From Flavobacteriaceae bacterium (GTDB lineage Bacteria > Bacteroidota > Bacteroidia > Flavobacteriales > Flavobacteriaceae): 64,000 nucleotides of DNA. The notes beneath the pieces were generated by a model. It was not told where the DNA came from and did not search any database. It saw only the letters and a program-made list of their open reading frames with translations. Positions 58,701 to 64,000 of this stretch are shown here, in pieces (within the stretch, counting starts at the first letter, position 1; every line of letters starts with the position of its first letter). Where the stretch lies: the NCBI GenBank assembly GCA_018402385.1, contig JAGYJA010000004.1:186001-250000 (forward strand), written 5' to 3'. Position numbers and translations under genes: made by a program.

Positions 58701-59033
58701 TCCACCGGTAAATCCTTTGTATAATTTTACAGAAAAATTACCAATACCTCCAGGTATTGCACTAGAAGTAATTTTACTACCTTTAGATACTTCTCTGAGC
58801 ATTAATGCTGGTAAATTAATCCCCGAGTTATTCGTATCATTGTTAGCGTCTCTTGAATGTACATAAGACCAAGTAATACCTCCATTTCCAACAAAAAAGT
58901 CATCATCATAAGAAGTTGTAGCATTCGAATTTGTAAAATCCTCTAGTCCCTGTGCTGAAACATCAGAACTTCCTCCGAGACAAAGTAGTGTTAATAGTAA
59001 AGTAAACAGGGGCCATTGTAATCGTGTTTTCAT
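55737..59033 (-). CDS. large secreted beta-rich protein with T9SS type A sorting domain
   Basis: 1,098 residues from ATG 59033 (MKTRLQWP...; an earlier ATG at 59057 lacks a signal-like start). Sec signal ends near residue 28 (SDVSAQG). Domains, from the N-terminus: a beta-sandwich (ITWSYVH...IEIRNITSKQIIIDDISW), a choice-of-anchor-like repeat region (about 200-290, FELSGANLNGDDVDV), and a second lectin-like module near 300-510. A long hydrophilic region to about 1,010 follows. The last 85 residues are the T9SS type A signal (VLFPNPAQGEITLA, NLLGQTVYTQ, LDASSLSQGVYVLKL). It is exported across the outer membrane and attached to the surface. Substrate unknown. Confidence 0.85.
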   Translation of the reverse strand: MKTRLQWPLFTLLLTLLCLGGSSDVSAQGLEDFTNSNATTSYDDDFFVGNGGITWSYVHSRDANNDTNNSGINLPALMLREVSKGSKITSSAIPGGIGNFSVKLYKGFTGGGNRQVEIFVNGISQGTSIPFDNFNEQIFTVNNINISGNVIIEIRNITSKQIIIDDISWTAFSGVTPILSASPTTITGLDYIVGNGPSASQSFELSGANLNGDDVDVVLPALSDFEISADNTNFSDSLNFTAFDGTATTIYVRLKAGLAINTYTDDITISGGGATQNTTVTLNGEVQPEPVLGWQINTTNNEYVIDFDNTVIGVNEGQYAGTGFETSPATGRLNSNAFATTGMSDGDTSFGGGPYTTGDYIGETSTGGVSSGGFYAFEVATANRAFGWQATASDFNPGSIILRLQNQTGGSLETLRVTYTVYVYNDQGRSNNVSFSYSNDNNTFTQQPLLEVISEETAATSAAWIATTYTVLIGFINIPDNAFYYLRWNTNDVSGGGSRDEFAIDDIRLTANPGNLVYTQTGVLSFPVYHTTGSLEAGDDLLAISDPIEFNTGDMDFGNITINPGAEVAFIDNLKISGDLINNGFLTFNSNTNTTAQLDVVPSTSSILGEVGIQRYIPARRAFRLLSSAVTTTTTINSNWQEGQNNTGANFPGDNSNTNPGFGTHITGSTTGENGFDATPSGNPSLFTLNNAAQSWEAVTNTDVNTITAGTAYRLMVRGDRSINLTDNAATPTNTTLRTTGTLHTGPLTVNNLSAVANEFNFFGNPYPAAVDMNDVIAASTNINSNFYYIWDPTLSGANGRGAYVTIDLSDGDGTNTVGSAGNRYLQPGQAAFVLTLANGAASLQFEETQKNVVAPQTTVFDISSQMDVRLYRAAAYAAGETPSDGLRLKFGTDNTNAITSLDAPKFYNQDENLASSNDDRLWSIESRALPEEGESIPLFTNAYRTTDYVFEAILTEVNDINVLLRDHYTGTDTLLENNDNTLYAFTIDPDDAASSATDRFEIVFEELLSTIDVAFGNGFVLFPNPAQGEITLATKGINSEEVQLSMTNLLGQTVYTQTQTVKANGQLTLDASSLSQGVYVLKLTHNKGQFTTKFIKK

Positions 59034-59057
59034 AATAACAAATTTAAATTTTGTCAA

Positions 59058-59419
59058 AACTACACATGCGCTATATGAATGGTATTAACATAACTTAAAA
59101 TAAATGTTATTTTTTTTATGAATAAATGTAAGAATAGATGAAGTGATGAATGCTTACTGTAATGATTATGATTTAATCTTTAGTGCAGTTAAATAAACTT
59201 ATAAGAGCTTGCATTCAAAAGCTGCCCATTGAAATTGCTTATAAAATTAGTATAGACCATTTAGTAACAGACTTATTATGATTTTTTGAACGAAAACAAA
59301 CGTGTAGTGTAATATCGTGTATGATATAAAAAAGGGTCTAGGTTTACATTTACTCCCTATTTTAAGAAGTTAGCCCCAAAACTAGTATCTTAAAAGCAAA
59401 TGATAATTAACCTAGACCT
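59058..59419. other. 362-bp gap: upstream of the T9SS protein and terminator of the receiver-like gene
   Basis: No gene found. A 10-bp inverted repeat (GGTCTAGGTT 59335-59344; AACCTAGACC 59409-59418) is followed on the minus strand by a CCC-TTTTTT run, so it is a terminator-like hairpin with a 64-base loop for the gene ending at 59420. Confidence 0.5.
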
Positions 59420-59872
59420 TTATATTGCAGTTTGTAAATACTCGTATTCAGAATTTTCTTTTTTCAAAAATTTGATATACGGATTATTTGATGATTTGAT
59501 TGAGCTGTTTAACTGATCTTTTTTAACCTGGAACATCCAAACTAAAATCTGCTTAATCCAATTGTACTTGATAGTCTTTAAAGAAACAAACTCAAAAGGT
59601 ATGTCTAATAGAATTGTATCATTATTGAAAGTGTCTGAACAAATTAAAACATTCTTATAACTAGCATTGAGAGTGTTCTTTAAAAGTTTAATATTTTCAG
59701 GATCTGACACCATAAAAACATATAAGTTCTTCTCATCTACAGGTAATTTCTCTAGATTATTAAAATTTGAATTGTTATAGACATTTGATTTAATAAAAAG
59801 CTTACTTAAGTACAAACCATAAGCACTGCTATCGTCCATTATTATTACTTTTGCGCTTTTTGAATTTTTCAT
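59420..59872 (-). CDS. receiver-like protein of unknown function
   Basis: 150 residues. The N-terminal 110 resemble a response-regulator receiver: AKVIIMDDSSAYGLYLSKLFI (the acidic pair DD), LYVFMVSDPENIKLLKN where the phospho-acceptor Asp would be at the strand end, and NVLICSDTFN. The acceptor position is not clearly Asp, and the switch Thr and Lys are not evident, so phosphorylation is doubtful. A basic C-terminal tail (KFLKKENSEYEYL) has no known output domain. It is AT-rich, alone, with no histidine kinase nearby. It may be a pseudo-receiver or an unrelated Rossmann-like protein. Confidence 0.55.
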   Translation of the reverse strand: MKNSKSAKVIIMDDSSAYGLYLSKLFIKSNVYNNSNFNNLEKLPVDEKNLYVFMVSDPENIKLLKNTLNASYKNVLICSDTFNNDTILLDIPFEFVSLKTIKYNWIKQILVWMFQVKKDQLNSSIKSSNNPYIKFLKKENSEYEYLQTAI

Positions 59873-59976
59873 ATTTTAATAATTCTTAGTTATACTAACT
59901 TTATGTTGTAAATGTAATTGATGTAAATAAGACAATTTTTTAATTATTAAGAAATTTCTTTAGATTATAAATTAAA

Positions 59977-60005
59977 AAACCCGACTGTGGGGATTCAGCC
60001 GGGAA
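59977..60005 (-). terminator. orphan minus-strand terminator
   Basis: On the minus strand, CCCGGCT, a ten-base loop, AGTCGGG and then TTTTTT: a typical intrinsic terminator. A second smaller hairpin (AAACGA/TCGTTT at about 60013-60032) lies just upstream. No gene precedes it on this strand before the terminator at 60414, so a short transcript may end here. Confidence 0.65.
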
Positions 60006-60413
60006 TGATGGCAAACGAGATGTATCGTTTACACTAGTATTGGTTTTTATAAATCAATTGATTATTTTTAAAATTAAGACTTACTTGATATAGATTAGTA
60101 ATACTTATTTAATTGTATCATAAGGAAATCTATTTAAAGCGCTCTCTTTGTTTTTGATTTATTTAAGCCGGTATACTTTATTTATACTTTTAGTTAACTA
60201 ATTAAAATTAATTTCCTACTGTTGAGATACCTGTTCACACTACTGAATTTGTGAAGTCTTCTGCTTTAACAACTAAGATCATATTCAAATAGTCATTTTA
60301 ACTATTCTCATCATTTTAACTATTCAAATATAATCAATAGTTAAAAGCTTTTTTTTAAGTCATTTGTAGAATACTTTAACTCATTAGGATTTAAAAAAGT
60401 ACCTTTTAAACAA

Positions 60414-60439
60414 AAAACCCCGGCTTGTGCCGGGGTTTT
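60414..60439 (-). terminator. strong terminator of the HYR-repeat gene
   Basis: Perfect 11-bp inverted repeat AAAACCCCGGC with loop TTGT. On the minus strand the right arm ends in TTTTTTG, 24 bp after the HYR gene stop. Confidence 0.9.
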
Positions 60440-60462
60440 CTTTTATATAACTGTCTGTGTAT

Positions 60463-63400
60463 TTATTTTCTAATCAAACGTTTCACGCGCTGTTTGCCGG
60501 CGCTCTCTATCACTACCATATAGACAGCAGAAGATAAATCACTCACATTGATGGTCTGGCTTCCGGTTGCTCCGTTTGTGTTTATACTGAACACCAATCT
60601 GCCTTGAATATCATAAATCGAGACCTTATCAATAGCGATCGATTCTGGATTGCCAATCGTTACCGTTCTTTCTGCAGGGTTGGGATACATCGTCAAGCTG
60701 CTGAAGTCTGTGCGGTCCTCGGTTCCAAGTATCGTTTCAACCGTAAGTTCAAATGTACAGGTCGATTCATTGCCATACGCATCTTCTGCGGTCAATGCTA
60801 TGGTATAAACCCCATCAACTAACAAGGTTCCCGCAGCTGGTGTTTGACTTACTATCGTCACCGGATCTGTACAGTTGTCTGTCGCTGTGGCTAGACCCTC
60901 TCCAAAATAATCAGGAAGTGTGTACGTAATCGAATTTTCATCTGTATCTACCGTCTGGTCTCCAGGACAATCAATCACAGGACCTAAAGTATCAACCACA
61001 GTCACTATGGCTGTACAAGAGGCAATGTTGCCCGATGAATCACTGGCAAAATAAGTCACCAATACCGGTGTACCAATGTCTGAACAATCAAACGCCTCTA
61101 TGTCGATCGCTGTGATGGTAATCGCACAGTTGTCTGTCGAGCTGCCCCCAAGATCTTCCGGGGTTAAGATGGCTGTTCCCTCCGCTCCCAATTCCAGCGT
61201 AAAGTCGATACAGCTCACCACTGGTGCAATCACATCTATCACTGTGATAGTCGTGGTACAAGTGCTACTGTTGCCGGCTACATCTGTTATGGTAAGGATG
61301 ATTTCATTGGCTCCTAAATCGGAACAGCTAAACGTACTTTGACTCAAAGTGATGCTATCAATACTACAGTTGTCTGTACTTCCTGCATCGATATCGGCTG
61401 CTGTGATGGTTGCTTGTCCGTCTGCATCAAGCTCGATGGTAAACGGTGCCACACAAAGCGCTAACGGTGCAATGCTGTCTTCTACCGTTACGATAGCCGT
61501 ACACGTACTGCTGTTGCCGGATGCATCTGTGACTGTTAAGAGAATGGTGTTGGCTCCAAGATCACTGCAGTCAAATTGTGTTTGAGATGCACTAAAGCTA
61601 AGTGCTCCAGATCCACAATTATCGGTAGATCCGCCATTGAGGTCTTCCGCATTGATGACGGCCAGTCCATTTTCATCCAGTTGGATGGTGATGTTCTGAC
61701 AGACTGCAAGTGGTGCCTGATTGTCTTCCACAGTGATGGTGAAACTACAGGTAGCTACATTTCCGGCAGCATCTGTCGCCGAAAAGGTGATTAACGTATC
61801 CCCAACAGGGAAGAAACTTCCACTTACTGGACCTGCGGTTTGAACCGTAGGAAGGAATCCGCTACAAGCGTCTAAAGCGGTTGCATTACCAAAGAATACC
61901 TGTGCACCGCACATACCCGGCTCTGCGTTGATGATAATATCCAGCGGACAAACGATTTGTGGTGCTAAGTCATCTACAACAGTTACTACCGTACTACAGG
62001 TAGAAACGTTGCCGTTGGTATCTGTAACCGTTAAGGTCACTACATTCTCACCAAGGTCTGCACAGCTAAATTCAGAAGTGTCTATTGTCATCGATGCAAT
62101 ACCACAGGCGTCATTACTGCCATTGTCAATGTCATCGACTGTGATGCTTGCTTGTCCAAATAAATCAAGGAAAACAGTAAAGGGGGCTGCACAAATTGCT
62201 TGGGGTGCTATGTTGTCTTCTACAGTTACGGTAAAACTACAATCAGCGGTATTGCTACTGCCGTCTGTAGCGGTCCAGGTTACCGTGGTTACACCAAGGT
62301 TGAAGGTCACTCCGTTTAAGGATGTTCCTGTTCCGGTGGTGGCGCCTGTTAATTCATACGTAAGACTGCTTACTGTAGTACAATTATCGGTTGCTGTAGC
62401 ATCCCAGGCAGTTCCTGTATGTGTGTAAGTACAGCTTCCTGCATCGGTATCGACTGTTTGATTTACTACACAAGTAACAACCGGTATTTCATTATCTTCA
62501 ACAGTTACGGTAAACGAACATTCACCATTATTACTACTGCCGTCTGTAGCGGTCCAGGTTACCGTGGTTACACCAAGGTTGAAGGTCACACCGTTTAAGG
62601 ATGTTCCTGTTCCGGTGGTGGCGCCCGTTAATACATACGTAATACTGCTTACTGTAGAGCAGTTATCGGTTGCCGTAGCATCCCAGGCAGTTCCTGTATG
62701 TGTGTAAGTACAGTTTCCTGCATCGGTATCCACGGTTTGATTTCCAGCACAAGTGATTACAGGTGCAATGTTATCTTGAACGGTTACAGTAGCTGTACCG
62801 GTAGATGAATTACCACTGGCATCTGTTGCTGTTAGTGTTACCAAAACTCCGGAAGAACAATTGGTATTTTCTACCGGTGTTCCAAATGAGGTCCAGGCTG
62901 AACTTTGGTCAAAATTAACTAAGTTTCCATCGTGATTACCGGTAAGATCAGTTAATACAAGATCGCCAGAAACCCCATTAAAATCATAATAAGCTAATAG
63001 GTTTACATCTGATGTGTTTACGTTACCGCAAGATAAATCTTTGATTTGTTGTTCAGTTAATACAGATGACCAAACAGAAAGCTCATCAATTTGTCCATTA
63101 AATAACCCTTGATAACTTCCATTTGCAAAGATAGAACCTATAGAGCTATTTGTTGGACTTGATACATATTTTGTAACTGATCCTGTGACATCTAAATTAC
63201 CATCTATATAAATTCTAACTTCTCCAGTAGATGCTCTGGAAACTGCTACGTGATGCCAGTTGCCATCAATAACATTTACAGTACCTGTTACTGATTCAAC
63301 TGGAGCAGTACCATTACCAGCATAATATCTTACACTTCCGCCAATAAATGACAGCGAGGAGTAATTATTGATACCTGAGCCTCCCCAACCAAAAACATTT

Positions 63401-64000
63401 CTGTTAATAGTTGATGATTGAATCCAAGCTGCTATCGTATGATTTGTTGTTTGAGGTATTACTGAAGAATGAATAACATTGTCATCAACACCATCAAAAC
63501 GCAAAACTGTTTCTCCATCAAATGTGGCAGGTCCTGTACTAATATCATCACAACTAAATGATGTTATATCTAATGACAACGAAGCAATTCCACAGTTATC
63601 TGAAGAGCCATTATCGATGTCAGAAACCCCAATAGTGGCTTCACCATTAGCATCCAACTGTACCGTAATGTTTTGTGTTATAACTGTGGGAGCTATGTTG
63701 TCTTCAACGGTTACGGTAAACGAACATTCACCATTATTACTACTGCCGTCTGTAGCGGTCCAGGTTACCGTGGTTACACCAGGGTTGAAGGTCACACCGT
63801 TTAAGGATGTTCCTGTTCCGGTGGTGGCGCCTGTTAATTCATACGTAAGACTGCTTACTGTAGTACAGTTATCGGTTGCTGTGGCATCCCAGGCAGTTCC
63901 TGTATGTGTGTAAGTACATACACCGGCATCGGTATCGACGGTTTGATTTGCTACACAAGTAACAACCGGGTTTTCATTGTCTTCAACAGTTACGGTAAAC
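60463..64000 (-). CDS. giant HYR-repeat surface protein with T9SS signal (5'-partial)
   Basis: About 1,178 residues are visible, open at the window edge. The visible part has two types of HYR-like beta repeat: a 93-codon type with WTATDGSSN(N/T) (copies at 63966-63690, 62745-62475, 62470-62200, and one cut at the edge), and a type with APLALCVAPFTIELDADG...SSTC motifs. A LamG/concanavalin-like domain (about 63550-62850, VLRFDGVDDNVIHSS...) lies inside one of the latter repeats. The C-terminus is a T9SS type A signal (MYPNPAERTVTI, IYDIQGRLVFSI, LSSAVYMVVI, RLIRK). It is surface-anchored, probably for adhesion. An ATG at 63795 is internal. Confidence 0.88.
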   Translation of the reverse strand, partial: FTVTVEDNENPVVTCVANQTVDTDAGVCTYTHTGTAWDATATDNCTTVSSLTYELTGATTGTGTSLNGVTFNPGVTTVTWTATDGSSNNGECSFTVTVEDNIAPTVITQNITVQLDANGEATIGVSDIDNGSSDNCGIASLSLDITSFSCDDISTGPATFDGETVLRFDGVDDNVIHSSVIPQTTNHTIAAWIQSSTINRNVFGWGGSGINNYSSLSFIGGSVRYYAGNGTAPVESVTGTVNVIDGNWHHVAVSRASTGEVRIYIDGNLDVTGSVTKYVSSPTNSSIGSIFANGSYQGLFNGQIDELSVWSSVLTEQQIKDLSCGNVNTSDVNLLAYYDFNGVSGDLVLTDLTGNHDGNLVNFDQSSAWTSFGTPVENTNCSSGVLVTLTATDASGNSSTGTATVTVQDNIAPVITCAGNQTVDTDAGNCTYTHTGTAWDATATDNCSTVSSITYVLTGATTGTGTSLNGVTFNLGVTTVTWTATDGSSNNGECSFTVTVEDNEIPVVTCVVNQTVDTDAGSCTYTHTGTAWDATATDNCTTVSSLTYELTGATTGTGTSLNGVTFNLGVTTVTWTATDGSSNTADCSFTVTVEDNIAPQAICAAPFTVFLDLFGQASITVDDIDNGSNDACGIASMTIDTSEFSCADLGENVVTLTVTDTNGNVSTCSTVVTVVDDLAPQIVCPLDIIINAEPGMCGAQVFFGNATALDACSGFLPTVQTAGPVSGSFFPVGDTLITFSATDAAGNVATCSFTITVEDNQAPLAVCQNITIQLDENGLAVINAEDLNGGSTDNCGSGALSFSASQTQFDCSDLGANTILLTVTDASGNSSTCTAIVTVEDSIAPLALCVAPFTIELDADGQATITAADIDAGSTDNCSIDSITLSQSTFSCSDLGANEIILTITDVAGNSSTCTTTITVIDVIAPVVSCIDFTLELGAEGTAILTPEDLGGSSTDNCAITITAIDIEAFDCSDIGTPVLVTYFASDSSGNIASCTAIVTVVDTLGPVIDCPGDQTVDTDENSITYTLPDYFGEGLATATDNCTDPVTIVSQTPAAGTLLVDGVYTIALTAEDAYGNESTCTFELTVETILGTEDRTDFSSLTMYPNPAERTVTIGNPESIAIDKVSIYDIQGRLVFSINTNGATGSQTINVSDLSSAVYMVVIESAGKQRVKRLIRK

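Larger units (their letters stand above)
59873..60462. other. 590-bp gap with two terminators and a repeated TTTAACTAT word
   Basis: No open frame. The gap holds the terminators at 59977-60005 and 60414-60439, and three TTTAACTAT-type words (60297-60305, 60316-60324, and the inverted ATAGTTAAA at 60340-60348), separated by 10-16 bp. They may be an operator or a hairpin; either use is unproven. Confidence 0.5.

Noticed and set aside
59335-59418. Terminal inverted repeats of an insertion sequence
   Set aside because: Only 64 bp lie between the 10-bp arms, no transposase is present, and the T-run after the minus-strand right arm fits a terminator.
60604-63913. Plus-strand open frames inside the HYR gene
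   Set aside because: They are antisense shadows of the repeats: the same frame recurs in each repeat copy, with no start context or domain.

Overview
The window is AT-rich chromosomal DNA from a member of Bacteroidota, most likely a (marine) Flavobacteriia. The evidence is two large secreted proteins with type IX secretion (T9SS type A) C-terminal signals, a PID-CTERM small protein, DUF4476 and DUF3526 proteins, a fused-type branched-chain E1 gene, BshA (bacillithiol), a DUF490/TamB gene divergent from tsaD, and promoter elements of the TTG-N20ish-TAnnTTTG type. I saw no rRNA, tRNA, CRISPR array, phage or intact insertion sequence.

Layout. 0-2.5 kb: two DUF3526 ABC permeases, the first cut by the window edge. 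2.5-9.5 kb: a minus-strand type III polyketide synthase cluster: flavoprotein, methyltransferase, type III PKS, FabI/FabL-like reductase, FabZ-like dehydratase and a ketosynthase with an ACP, interrupted by a plus-strand cytochrome c lipoprotein and a hemerythrin. The set resembles the alkylresorcinol/alkylquinone (Srs) logic with its own mini fatty-acid synthase. 9.5-13 kb: OmpA and lipocalin lipoproteins, then a 2-oxoacid dehydrogenase E1 gene with six or more lesions. 13-20 kb: a housekeeping run (2-oxoglutarate oxygenase, DsrE, SUI1, nucleoside phosphorylase, soluble substrate-binding protein, ung, mutS2, DCC protein). 20-26.5 kb: three paralogous secreted proteins and a dead copy of the DCC gene around a three-gene unit: GshB-like ATP-grasp, N-formylglutamate amidohydrolase-like, DUF1704/QEGLA metallopeptidase. 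26.7-36.9 kb: DUF4476, dicarboxylate symporter, aroC, LpxH-like phosphoesterase, a giant FAD/Fe-S oxidoreductase, a barrel protein, PrcB-like lipoprotein and bshA. 37-45 kb: glucosaminidase/serine-hydrolase fusion, Hdr-like Fe-S pair with a HAD protein, MlaD, amidase. 45-55 kb: lptD, ridA, a frameshifted tamB, tsaD, rsmE. 55-64 kb: PID-CTERM peptide, two T9SS proteins, a receiver-like protein, and terminators.

The most interesting candidate system is the ATP-grasp/NFGA/DUF1704 unit: a ligase paired with a peptidase whose eukaryotic relative (MATCAP) removes C-terminal tyrosine from tubulin, while the tyrosine ligase of that cycle is itself an ATP-grasp enzyme. The second theme is data quality or decay: E1, tamB, the KS/ACP junction and the start of the FAD/Fe-S gene all carry single-base anomalies, several in homopolymers, so these should be checked against reads before biology is inferred.
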